This document shows, piece by piece, positions 54,836-63,470 of a stretch of 64,000 bases of DNA. The position numbers and the translations under genes are program-made. The notes under the pieces were generated by a model. That model did no database searches and was not told the origin of the DNA. It worked only from the letters and a program-made list of their open reading frames with translations. Within the stretch, counting starts at the first letter, position 1, and every line of letters starts with the position of its first letter. Location: the NCBI RefSeq assembly GCF_026341515.1, contig NZ_JAPEOK010000002.1, positions 496,001 through 560,000 of the forward strand. The letters are read 5' to 3'. This DNA comes from Streptomyces sp. NBC_00878. Lineage in GTDB: Bacteria > Actinomycetota > Actinomycetes > Streptomycetales > Streptomycetaceae.

Positions 54836-55114
54836 TCGTCCCGGGTTGGTCGGCCCGCTCTGCCGGCCTCTGGGGTAAGCGCGTTCTGCGAACCGGCGGA
54901 CGCGGTGTCGCGTGCGGACGGGCCGGTGACGCCTCGCTGGTGGGACCGACTCCTGTGGCCCGGCACCGGCACGGGTAGGATGCCGAAAACTTGTGTGGGC
55001 TTCGCGGTTGTTTCCTCAACTACGCCTGTGGCAAGGTCACTTCACTACCGTCGGGCGTGCCGCTTCATACCGCAGGCCTGATTTCCCTCTTGCCCACACT
55101 CGAGTGGAGTCCGC

Positions 55115-55318
55115 GTGCCCAAGAGCTCGCACCCTGGCGTGGACGGACAGCGTCCCCGTCACAGCCAAGCCCGCCGCCGAGCGGAGCGACACCAGTGGGG
55201 CAACCGGCATCCCGGCAGCGGCCGGTCGAGGGAATCGCGGAGACATGTCCGACCTGCCGTGCGGCTGTTCAAGGGCCCGCGCCAACGGTGCGCGGACGGC
55301 GGTGCGAAGGCCGCGTAG
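55115..55318 (+). CDS. Possible small basic protein
   Basis: A 67-residue frame rich in Arg, His and Gly (VDGQRPRHSQARRRAERHQ), starting at a GTG with GGAG seven bases upstream. The ribosome site is good, but the composition could equally be chance in GC-rich DNA. Listed as a weak candidate. Confidence 0.25.
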   Translation: MPKSSHPGVDGQRPRHSQARRRAERHQWGNRHPGSGRSRESRRHVRPAVRLFKGPRQRCADGGAKAA

Positions 55319-55566
55319 CGCGTACGAACAACGCCTGATGCCCTGCTGATCGAATGCGGCGCCTCCCGTTCGGCGCGGTCGGCGACAGAAGCCCCCTGCG
55401 GCGGTCGCCGCCCTACGGGACCGGCTTCGGCGCATCGCGTCCGGCTTCAGGCCAAGAACCATCGGCCGGGTCCTTCATTTGACGGGCCGTCAGGCCGGTC
55501 GAAGACCTCCTCCTCACGTTCCCCTCCTCTTGTCATGCCACCGCTGACCGAAAGCACCCCAACTCC

Positions 55567-56847
55567 GTGACCATCTCCGTTTACGAGGGCCAACCGGCCG
55601 GTCGGCACGCAGCCATTCCCCAAGGCAGCCTGCTCCGCCGGGTCTACGCACCCCGTGCCTTTGACGCACTCGCCTTCTCCATGTGCACCTACGCCATGCC
55701 GCTCCTGGTGCTCGCCACGACCAAATCCGCGTCTCTGACGGGCCTGGCCTTCGCGCTGGAATGGATACCGCGGGTGGCGGCCTTCGGCCTGGCGGGTGAC
55801 CTGGTCGACCGGCGTGGCGCCGCGATCGTGTTCTTCCTCGCCTCCCTGGCACGGGCGCTGCTCGTGGCGGCGGGAGGCGTCGCCCTGTTCGTACTCCCGA
55901 GCGGGACGGCCGAAACGGTCACCGTGATGGCGCTGGCCGCCGGAACCGGTGCCCTGACGCAGTTCAGTTTCATCGCGAACGAGGCCGTGGGCGCGATCGT
56001 CAGCCGGCGCACGGCGGGACAGGCGCACAAGGTGCAGGCCGTGCTGATCGGGATCGACCAGACCGCCACGCTCACCGGGCCCGCGCTGGGAGGTGTGCTG
56101 CTGCTCGCCGGACCGAGCCACATGCTCGCGGTCCTGGGAGTGTGCTCCGTCCTCGCGGCCTGTCTCGCGCTGCAGACCCCGCCGACGCCACTGCGCGCCT
56201 CGGCGAGGAACGGCGCGCGACTGGAAGCAGGGCTCAAGATGGGGTGGCACACCCTGAGTTCGCTGCCAGTGCTGAGTTGGCTCGTGGCCGGGCTCGTCAT
56301 CTCCAACCTCGCGCTCGGGCTGCTGCAGGCAGCCAGCCCCATCATCGTGATCGAGCACTTCGGGCTGACCTCGGCAGCCGTGGGCACCCTCTGGTCGGCG
56401 GCAGCGGCATCCACCCTCCTCGCCATCGCGGCCTGCCGGATCGCGCTCAACCGGCTGGGCCTGTGGGGAGTAGGCGTGGTCTGCTCCACGGTCGCGTCCG
56501 CGGCCTGTCTCGCCCTGTCCCAGGCGCCCACCTACATCTCGTACGTCCTGGTCATGGCGCTTTTCATGGCTGCGGACGGCGGCCTGACCGTGGTGCTGCG
56601 CACGCTGCGCTCACTTCTCATACCGCCGGCAGCCTTCGGAAGCACCCTGTCGCTGACCATCCTGCTTCTGCTGTTGCCCTTCCCGGTCGCGGGCATCGTG
56701 GTCGCCCTGACGCCGCTGCCGGCACTCGGCCACGCGATCCTGGTGTGCGGCGTGCTGCAAGCCGTGGCTCTCGGTCTTGCCTTCCTGCGGTTGCGGGGCG
56801 ACCCGGTCCTGAACGGCTCCGGCAACCTGGCCCGGGCGACGGCCTGA
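55567..56847 (+). CDS. MFS transporter
   Basis: A 426-residue major facilitator with about 12 transmembrane segments and the MFS loop pattern GDLVDRRGAAIVF between segments 2 and 3. It resembles drug/metabolite exporters of the MFS_3 type. GTG start. Alone in its direction; substrate unknown. Confidence 0.87.
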   Translation: MTISVYEGQPAGRHAAIPQGSLLRRVYAPRAFDALAFSMCTYAMPLLVLATTKSASLTGLAFALEWIPRVAAFGLAGDLVDRRGAAIVFFLASLARALLVAAGGVALFVLPSGTAETVTVMALAAGTGALTQFSFIANEAVGAIVSRRTAGQAHKVQAVLIGIDQTATLTGPALGGVLLLAGPSHMLAVLGVCSVLAACLALQTPPTPLRASARNGARLEAGLKMGWHTLSSLPVLSWLVAGLVISNLALGLLQAASPIIVIEHFGLTSAAVGTLWSAAAASTLLAIAACRIALNRLGLWGVGVVCSTVASAACLALSQAPTYISYVLVMALFMAADGGLTVVLRTLRSLLIPPAAFGSTLSLTILLLLLPFPVAGIVVALTPLPALGHAILVCGVLQAVALGLAFLRLRGDPVLNGSGNLARATA

Positions 56848-57006
56848 CGGAGCCCGGGCGACAGCCCGTGCAACGGCTTGTCGGCGGCGGTCCGGCTCTT
56901 CGCCCGGCATCTCGGCCGAACCGTCACGTCACCGGCCGGACGGTGGACGCGGCCGTGACGGCGTTCGCCCCGTCACCGGCCGGGCCTTGCCTGTGGGGGA
57001 GGAGTC

Positions 57007-57417
57007 CTACTCCTTCGGCTGGGTGAAGCGGATGCTGTTGCCGAAGGGGTCGCGGAGGCCGCAGTCGATTCCGTACGGGCGCTCGGTGGGCTCCTCGGTG
57101 AACTCGACGCCCCGGCCCAGCAGCTTCTCGTACGTCTTGCGGCAGTCGTCGGTGGCGAAGATGAGGTGTCCGCCCATCGCCCCCTTGGTCAACAGCTCCC
57201 GGACCTGCTGCGCCGTCTCCTCGGACAGGGCCGGAGGCCCCGGCTTCTCCAGCAGGATCTGGCGCTCCGGGTGACCGGGGACGCCGACGGTGAGCCAGCG
57301 CATGAAGCCCAGGTCGACGTCGGCGTTGACCTCCAGGCCGAGCTTGCCCACGTAGAAGTCGAGGGCCTCGTCCTGGTCGAGGACGTAAATCTGCGAGTGC
57401 GTGATAGCGGTGAACAT
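57007..57417 (-). CDS. VOC (glyoxalase/dioxygenase fold) family protein
   Basis: A 136-residue protein with the two beta-alpha-beta-beta-beta modules of the VOC superfamily (ITHSQIYVLDQDEALDFYVGKLG; CGLRDPFGNSIRF). Possible metal ligands are His and Glu at the usual strand ends. It lies downstream of an AraC-type gene on the same strand; such pairs are common and the VOC protein may be the regulator's target. Confidence 0.87.
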   Translation of the reverse strand: MFTAITHSQIYVLDQDEALDFYVGKLGLEVNADVDLGFMRWLTVGVPGHPERQILLEKPGPPALSEETAQQVRELLTKGAMGGHLIFATDDCRKTYEKLLGRGVEFTEEPTERPYGIDCGLRDPFGNSIRFTQPKE

Positions 57418-57488
57418 GGGCACCACGCTAGCGAGCCGGACGGGCGAAAACTTATCCAAAACTGCTCAGCCGGCGGATGGCTGGGTCC

Positions 57489-57543
57489 TGTCGTCAAACT
57501 CCCGCCGTCCGCCCGGAGGGTGGCAGGCGGGAGTTTGACGACA
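57489..57543. terminator. 18-bp perfect inverted repeat after the AraC gene
   Basis: TGTCGTCAAACTCCCGCC (57489-57506) pairs with GGCGGGAGTTTGACGACA (57526-57543) across a 19-base loop. It is 23 bases past the AraC stop and 72 upstream of the VOC start. It may terminate the AraC transcript or act as an operator for the VOC gene. Confidence 0.7.
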
Positions 57544-57565
57544 CGACCTGGGGCCGAGCGGGCGA

Positions 57566-57958
57566 TCAGGCGCTCGGCCGCATCCACGCCATCGCGAAAC
57601 ACGTCGGTACGGCCGCGGCCGCCGCTTCCTGGCGGTACGTCCTCGGTGACCGGCCGACGACGTCGTGGAACGTGCGGCTGAAGGTTCCCGGGCTGCCGAA
57701 CCCGACCTCGAAGCAGATGTCCGTCACGCTGCGGTCGGTCTCCCGCAACAGGAACATCGCACGCTCGACCCGGCGGCGCTGCAGATAGCGGTGCGGCGTC
57801 TCGCCGAACGTGGCCCGGAAGGTGCGGGTGAAGTGTGCCTGGGACACATGGGCGATCCGGGCCAGGGCCGGGACGTCCAGAGGCTGCGCGTAGGCGCGGT
57901 CCATCGCGTCCCGTGCCCGAAGCATGCGACGGTTGCTCTCTTCTGTGGCACGGCTCAC
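57566..57958 (-). CDS. AraC-family transcriptional regulator (DNA-binding domain only)
   Basis: A 130-residue protein consisting of just the double HTH of AraC regulators (ARIAHVSQAHFTRTFRATFGETPHRYL; DICFEVGFGSPGTFSRTFHDVVGRSPRTYR). The lack of a sensor domain makes it a MarA/SoxS-like short form. GTG start. It probably regulates the VOC gene. Confidence 0.9.
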   Translation of the reverse strand: MSRATEESNRRMLRARDAMDRAYAQPLDVPALARIAHVSQAHFTRTFRATFGETPHRYLQRRRVERAMFLLRETDRSVTDICFEVGFGSPGTFSRTFHDVVGRSPRTYRQEAAAAAVPTCFAMAWMRPSA

Positions 57959-58130
57959 GACGCCATCACACCATGGCCCGCCGACGCTGAGCAGGATTTT
58001 TTTACGTTGCCTTTGCCATTCGGGAACACCAGTGGCCGCGAGGACCGTTCATCTGTGGCGGGGCGTGAAAGCGTGACCGATGATCAGGACCGGACAGGCA
58101 ACAGCAGAAGCCGAGGTGGCAGTAGTGGCG

Positions 58131-58703
58131 ATGTGGGACCGGCTCAAGGACCAGGCCAAGAATCTCCAGCAGTCCCAGGGTGCCAGGGGAGGGAGCGGAC
58201 AGGGGCACGCCCCCTATGGACAGGGACAGCGCGGTGGCCACGCGTCCGGTTCGTCCGGTGGCTCCAAGGCCCAGTTGGTAGGGCTGCTCAAGTCCCAGCT
58301 CGCGTCGGTCAAGACGGAGCTCAAGAGCGGGGCGTACCGGGACGCCAGCATGGCCATGTGCGCGCTGGTGGCCGCGGCCGACGGATACGTGGAGGCGGCG
58401 GAGCGGCAGCGGGTGGAGGAGCTGATCGTCTCGAACGAGGTGTTGCAGAACTTCCCGGCGGACCAGCTTCGCCAGCGCTTCAACAAACACCTGGACCAGC
58501 TCGTCGCCAACTTCGAACTGGGCAAGGCCGAAGCGCTGCGGGAGATCGCCAAGGCGGCCAAGAAGCCGGCGGAGGCCCGCGCGGTCATCCAGACGGGCAT
58601 CGTGGTCGCGGGCGCCGACGGGCACTTCGAGGCGTCCGAGCAGCAGGCCATCCGCGACGCCTGCGCCGCCCTCGGCCTGTCACCCACGGAGTTCGGCATC
58701 TGA
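58131..58703 (+). CDS. TerB-like tellurite-resistance family protein
   Basis: A 190-residue protein: amphipathic N-terminus (MWDRLKDQAKNLQQ), Gly/Gln/Ser-rich linker (about 15-45), then a TerB helical domain (MCALVAAADGYVEAAERQRVEELI; VVAGADGHFEASEQQAIRDAC) with two metal-binding-like acidic loops. ATG 58131 is chosen from family N-termini; an in-frame ATG at 58080 exists. No other ter genes are nearby. Confidence 0.87.
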   Translation: MWDRLKDQAKNLQQSQGARGGSGQGHAPYGQGQRGGHASGSSGGSKAQLVGLLKSQLASVKTELKSGAYRDASMAMCALVAAADGYVEAAERQRVEELIVSNEVLQNFPADQLRQRFNKHLDQLVANFELGKAEALREIAKAAKKPAEARAVIQTGIVVAGADGHFEASEQQAIRDACAALGLSPTEFGI

Positions 58704-58928
58704 CAGCTGCCGCCGCCGTCGACTCTGCCCCTGTGGAACTCCGCCCCTGCGGAGTCGACGGCCTCTGGCGGTCATGTCGAACCGGCGGATCCGTGGCGCG
58801 TACCCGTTGGCTCCGTACTGTCGGCCTCTGGTCCCGGGAGTGAACTAGCCGGTATACAAGTGCAGTTACCGGGCGTTGGGGCGCCGTCGGCGGCCCGGCT
58901 CGCCGTTCCGGACTCAGGGGGGAACTTC

Positions 58929-59843
58929 ATGAACCGTGGTACCCAGTACGGCAGAACGGCGTCGAACCGCAGACGGGCGACCGCCGTGGGAGCAGCGGTC
59001 AGCGGCTGCGCCCTCGTCGTCGCGTCGGCGGCACCCGTCGCGGCCCACGGTGACGGCCGCGGCCGGGGCACGGACTACGTCTCGCTGGGGGACTCGTACA
59101 CCTCTGGGCCGTTGATCCCGCGTCAGGTGGACGCGAACTGCGCCCGCTCCGACCACAACTACCCCTCACTCGTCGCCGCGGAGCGAAGAACGTCCACGTT
59201 CAAGGACGTGAGCTGCAGCGGCGCCACGACCGAGCACATGTGGAAGGCACAGGGGACCAACCCTCCACAGCTCGACGCCCTGCGGCGTGACACCGACCTG
59301 GTGACGGTCCAGATAGGCGGCAACGACTTCGGGTTCAGCTCCGTCATCAGCACCTGCGCCCAGCTGAGTTCGCAGGATCTCGCTGGTGACCCCTGCCGGC
59401 GTCACTACACGTCCACCGGGGTCGATCAGCTGACGCGGAAGATCCTCGACACCGCGCCCAAGATCGCCCGCGTTCTGCGGGACGTGCGTGCCAGGGCTCC
59501 GCACGCGCGCGTGCTCGTGGTCGGCTATCCGAATCTCCTGCCGGAGGACGGCAGTGGCTGTTACCCCTCGGTCCCGTTCGCGGCCAAGGACTTTCCCTAT
59601 CTGCGCGACACCGGTAAGCGCCTCAACCTGATGATGCGCGTGGTGGCGGGGCTGAACCGGGCCGAGTACGTCGACACGTACGGGCCCACGATCGGGCACG
59701 ACATGTGCAAGGCCCCGGAGATCCGCTGGGTCGAGCCCTTGCGACCGGCCTCGCCCGCGGCCCCGGCACACCCCAACGCCAAGGGCGAGGAGGCCATGGC
59801 ACGTGCCGTGCTGAAGCGTCTGAACAAGGGGCACGGACGCTGA
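58929..59843 (+). CDS. Secreted SGNH/GDSL lipase-esterase
   Basis: A 304-residue exported hydrolase with the four SGNH blocks: GDSYTSG (Ser nucleophile), Gly in SGATTEH, IGGNDFG, and HPN near the C-terminus (Asp/His dyad replaced by His-Pro-Asn form typical of actinobacterial members). Paired cysteines in the mature region match the Streptomyces secreted lipase fold. CAGGGGGGAA precedes the ATG. Confidence 0.92.
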   Translation: MNRGTQYGRTASNRRRATAVGAAVSGCALVVASAAPVAAHGDGRGRGTDYVSLGDSYTSGPLIPRQVDANCARSDHNYPSLVAAERRTSTFKDVSCSGATTEHMWKAQGTNPPQLDALRRDTDLVTVQIGGNDFGFSSVISTCAQLSSQDLAGDPCRRHYTSTGVDQLTRKILDTAPKIARVLRDVRARAPHARVLVVGYPNLLPEDGSGCYPSVPFAAKDFPYLRDTGKRLNLMMRVVAGLNRAEYVDTYGPTIGHDMCKAPEIRWVEPLRPASPAAPAHPNAKGEEAMARAVLKRLNKGHGR

Positions 59844-59928
59844 CCGGCCTTCCCACGAGGAGGAAGTCCCCGCGAAGGGGCTGACACGGCCACCTGGTTC
59901 AGCGCAGACTTCGACACCGATGACTCGA

Positions 59929-59976
59929 ACCCGTATCCGTACGGTCCGGTCCATACGGGTCCGTACCGTACGGGTA
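59929..59976. promoter_or_regulatory. ACGGGT/CCGTAC repeat cluster upstream of NDH-II gene
   Basis: ACCCGTAT (59929) and ATACGGGT (59953) are inverted copies, and ACGGGT recurs 15 bp later next to CCGTACCGTACGG. Dense short symmetric repeats about 130-175 bp before the start suggest a regulator site; the regulator is unknown. Confidence 0.4.
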
Positions 59977-60103
59977 GGGGGCCGACTCGTCGGTCGGGGA
60001 GGGGTGTCGGCTCGCCTCCTCGGGGGATCACCCTGTGAGAACGGGGGACTCAGGGGGCAGAGGGGGATCGTGGGAAGCCAGACAGTGCGCGGCCGGTGAA
60101 GGG

Positions 60104-61465
60104 ATGGACATCGTGGCACGACCGAAGATCTTGGTGGTGGGAGCGGGCTTCGCGGGAGTGGGCTGCGTCCGCAGCCTGGAGCGCAAGCTGCGGCCCGACG
60201 AGGCCGACCTGGCGCTGGTGACACCGGTCTCCTACCAGCTCTACCTGCCGCTGCTGCCACAGGTCGCCTCCGGGGTACTGACCCCGCAGTCGATCGCCGT
60301 GTCGCTGCGCCGCAGCCGCAAGTACCGCACGCGCATCATCCCCGGCGGCGCCATCGGCGTGGATCTGAAGGCCAAGGTCTGCGTCGTCCGCACGATCACC
60401 GGCGAGATGGTGAACGAGCGGTACGACCACATCGTGCTGGCACCCGGCAGCGTCACGCGCACCTTCGACATCCCGGGCCTCACCGACCACGCCCGCGGCA
60501 TGAAGACGCTCGCCGAGGCCGCGTACCTCCGTGACCACGTCATCTCGCAGCTCGATGTCGCCGACGCCAGCCAGGACGAGGCCGAGCGGGCGGCGCGGCT
60601 TCAGTTCGTGGTGGTCGGCGGCGGCTACGCCGGCACGGAGACCGCCGGGTGCCTCCAGCGCCTGACGCACAACGCCGTCAAGCGTTACCCGAGGCTCGAC
60701 CCCAAGCTGATCAAGTGGCATCTGATCGACATCGCACCGAAGCTGATGCCCGAGCTGGGTGACAAGCTCGGCCGCAGCGCCCAGGAGATCCTGCGCAAGC
60801 GGGGCATCGACATCTCGCTGGGCGTCTCCATCGCGAAGGCGGGCCCTGATGAGGTCACCTTCACCGACGGCCGGGTGATCCCGACCCATACGCTGATCTG
60901 GACCGCCGGAGCCGCGGCGAGCCCGCTCATCGCCACCTTGGGCGCCGAGACGGTCAAGGGGCGGCTGGCGGTCAGCTCGGAGATGTCCCTGCCCGGCCAC
61001 GACGGCGTCTTCGCGCTCGGCGACGCCGCCGCCGTACCGGACGAGGCCAAGGACACGGAGGGCGCCGTCTGCCCACCGACCGCGCAGCACGCGATGCGCC
61101 AGGGCAAACACGTCGCCGACAACGTCATCGCGTCGCTGCGCGGGCAGCGGATGACGCCGTACGTCCACAAGGACCTGGGACTCGTCGTCGATCTCGGGGG
61201 CCTCGACGCCGTGTCCAAGCCGCTCGGTGTCGAGCTGCGCGGCCTGCCCGCGCTGGCAGTCGCCCGCGGCTACCACTGGTCGGCGCTGCGCACCAATGTG
61301 GCGAAGGCCCGGGTGGCGACGAACTGGGCGCTGAACACCGTGGCCGGCGACGACTTCGTGCGTACGGGGCTGCTGTCCCGTGCGTCCCCGACGCTGCGGG
61401 GCTTCGAGCACACGAGCGCGTATCTGACTCCGGAGCAGATTCGGGAGCGCACCGAGGCCGGGTGA
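60104..61465 (+). CDS. Type II NADH dehydrogenase-like FAD oxidoreductase
   Basis: A 453-residue flavoprotein with two dinucleotide folds (ILVVGAGFAGVGCVRSLERK; FVVVGGGYAGTETAGCLQRL) and the NDH-2 FAD motif FALGDAAAVPD. It oxidises NADH and reduces menaquinone at the membrane without proton pumping. The start is ATG 60104; GTG three codons later is possible. Confidence 0.9.
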   Translation: MDIVARPKILVVGAGFAGVGCVRSLERKLRPDEADLALVTPVSYQLYLPLLPQVASGVLTPQSIAVSLRRSRKYRTRIIPGGAIGVDLKAKVCVVRTITGEMVNERYDHIVLAPGSVTRTFDIPGLTDHARGMKTLAEAAYLRDHVISQLDVADASQDEAERAARLQFVVVGGGYAGTETAGCLQRLTHNAVKRYPRLDPKLIKWHLIDIAPKLMPELGDKLGRSAQEILRKRGIDISLGVSIAKAGPDEVTFTDGRVIPTHTLIWTAGAAASPLIATLGAETVKGRLAVSSEMSLPGHDGVFALGDAAAVPDEAKDTEGAVCPPTAQHAMRQGKHVADNVIASLRGQRMTPYVHKDLGLVVDLGGLDAVSKPLGVELRGLPALAVARGYHWSALRTNVAKARVATNWALNTVAGDDFVRTGLLSRASPTLRGFEHTSAYLTPEQIRERTEAG

Positions 61466-61646
61466 CGAGAGGAGCGCGGCGGCCCCTCGCACGTTGGTCG
61501 GACTCACGGGCGGCTCGGACTCACCAGCGGGTCGGACTGTTGTCCGGGGCGCCCGGGTGTGGGCGGCGATGTACGGGGGCAATGAGTCTGTCGGGCTCAA
61601 GTATGCGGGAGAGTCCACGAGTTGGCCGATCCGGAGGGGGATTTCC

Positions 61647-62120
61647 GTGGGCACTACGTCTCGGATGCGCAAGATCCGCAGGGCGTTCGTCATGACCGGT
61701 TGTGCGGCCGCGCTGGCCTTCGGCTCGACGTCCGCGCTCGCCACGCCCGGCAGCGGGGTCACCGGCACGATCCTCGCCCAGGGCACCTCGGCCGGAACGC
61801 TGAAGGTCAAGGCCAAGGGGCGTACGGACGTCATCGTGCGGTCCATCACCATCGCGCCGGGCGGCTCGACGGGCTGGCACTACCACTCCGGTCAGGTCAT
61901 CGCGGTCGTCAAGTCGGGCACACTCACCCGCACGTTGCAGGACTGCTCCGTGGAAGTCACCACGACGGGCACCTCGTTCATCGAGCCGGCCGGAGCCCGG
62001 CACGTCCACATCGGCCGCAACCTCGGCACCGAGCCGGTCGAGTTGTACGTCACCTACCTCGTGCCCGAGGGCAGCCCGCTGTCCGTCGACGCGGACGCAC
62101 CGGCGTGCGCCGGGGGATAG
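61647..62120 (+). CDS. Secreted cupin-domain protein
   Basis: A 157-residue protein with a signal peptide (VMTGCAAALAFGSTSALATP) and one cupin domain; metal ligands are suggested by GSTGWHYHSGQ and by GARHVHIG. The GTG at 61647 follows GGAGGGGG at ideal spacing. Function unknown. Confidence 0.82.
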   Translation: MGTTSRMRKIRRAFVMTGCAAALAFGSTSALATPGSGVTGTILAQGTSAGTLKVKAKGRTDVIVRSITIAPGGSTGWHYHSGQVIAVVKSGTLTRTLQDCSVEVTTTGTSFIEPAGARHVHIGRNLGTEPVELYVTYLVPEGSPLSVDADAPACAGG

Positions 62121-62308
62121 GGCCAAGGGGACAGGAGCAAGGGGACAGGGACAGAGCGGGATCAGGGAGTGGGGGAGCGGCGAGAGCCCGGCAGGACCGG
62201 AGGGCGCACGTTTCTCATCGGATGTGTCTCCGCGCCACTGGGGCAGTGTGCGGTAGCCGCCCGTGCACTGCCCCGCCCGCTCGTCGGCCGGTCGGTTCCG
62301 CGGCCCTC

Positions 62309-63211
62309 TCAGCGCTCTTGGCTCGCCGGGGAGCCGCTGCTGAGCTGTGCTTCGGCGTCGGTGAGGATCTCCGTCACCCGCAGGCCGAAGGCGGCGTCGC
62401 ACGGATGCGGGCGACCGGTGCGGGCGGCGTCGAGAAGGGCGTCGGCTGCCCGTGTGAGAGCCTCGACCGCCCCCTCGGCGGAGCCGGGCAGGACGGTCAC
62501 CCCGGCCTTGCCCCGCAGCTCGACGGCGGCTCCGGCGGCAGCGGGCGGCGCCGTCAGGCTGAGAGTCAGGGTGCTCGACGCCCCGCCGGCATGGTGGAGC
62601 ACCAGGTGAACGGTGTCCTGCGGGCCCCGCGCGGCAGCCGCCACCCGCTCCACATCCCCGAGAACCGGCAGCAGCACGGACAGGGCATGCGGGCCGACAT
62701 CCCACAGGCCGCCCTTCTCCCGTCGCCAGGCCGAGGCCGCGAACGGGCTGTCACTCGTGAACACAGCGCCGAGCCACTCCGCGCGTGCGGTGAACCAGCC
62801 CTCCGTGGCGGCCTGTTCGGCGATCCAGGCCTGTATCTCGGGCTGGAAGCGGCTGGTGAAGAAGACGACCGAGGCGACGCCCGCCTGCTCGACCGCCTCG
62901 ACGACGGCGCGTCCCTCCTCCACGGTCGCCGCTAGCGGCTTGTCGAGCAGCAGATGGCAGTGAGCCCGCGCGGCGCGCGCCGCGAGCGGGGCCTGTATGG
63001 AGGGAGGCAGGGCGATGGCGACCGCGTCCACCTCGGCGAGGAGGTCGTCGACGTCCTCGTACGCGCGCGTTCCGTGCCGGTCGGCCAGGGCCTTGGCCGC
63101 GTCGGCGCGCCTGCCCCACACCCCCACGAAGTCCAGTTCGCGATGCCCGCTCAAGGCGGGAGCGTGGGCCATGTCGGCCCAGGGCCCAGTACCGAGCAGT
63201 CCGATGCGCAT
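62309..63211 (-). CDS. Gfo/Idh/MocA-family oxidoreductase
   Basis: A 300-residue NAD(P)-dependent oxidoreductase: N-terminal Rossmann (MRIGLLGTGPWADMAHAPAL), the EKP-like motif here LLDKPLAATVEEG with conserved Lys, and a C-terminal substrate domain (GGLWDVGPHAL). Acts on sugars or inositols in most members; specificity not predictable. Confidence 0.9.
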   Translation of the reverse strand: MRIGLLGTGPWADMAHAPALSGHRELDFVGVWGRRADAAKALADRHGTRAYEDVDDLLAEVDAVAIALPPSIQAPLAARAARAHCHLLLDKPLAATVEEGRAVVEAVEQAGVASVVFFTSRFQPEIQAWIAEQAATEGWFTARAEWLGAVFTSDSPFAASAWRREKGGLWDVGPHALSVLLPVLGDVERVAAAARGPQDTVHLVLHHAGGASSTLTLSLTAPPAAAGAAVELRGKAGVTVLPGSAEGAVEALTRAADALLDAARTGRPHPCDAAFGLRVTEILTDAEAQLSSGSPASQER

Positions 63212-63470
63212 ACCGCCACCTCTCGTCGTGCCTGTCTCATTCGGCGGCCGCTGTCCGTGATCGTCAGGCGCCCACCCGGTGTGAGCCTTTCACGCAGGCC
63301 CGGACATGCCCAGCCCCACCGGATCAGGACCACCATGCCGAACCCTCCGGCCTCGATCCGGGCCTACGCCACTTGCCTGACCTACGCCATTTGACAGAAG
63401 CGGTCGAAACCAGGACCCCTTAGCCTCAGGTTGCCCGGTAAAACGGTCATCACAGGCAAAGGGGAAGGCA

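Larger units (their letters stand above)
54771..55566. other. Long intergenic region
   Basis: About 0.8 kb between the secreted protein and MFS genes. It holds a probable terminator at 54789-54835, a TAGGAT promoter-like element near 54976 and a weak basic small ORF at 55115-55318. Nothing else is supported. Confidence 0.5.

Noticed and set aside
55037..55462. Minus-strand frame in the long intergenic gap
   Set aside because: Arg/Ala-rich with no start context or recognisable domain; likely chance in GC-rich DNA.
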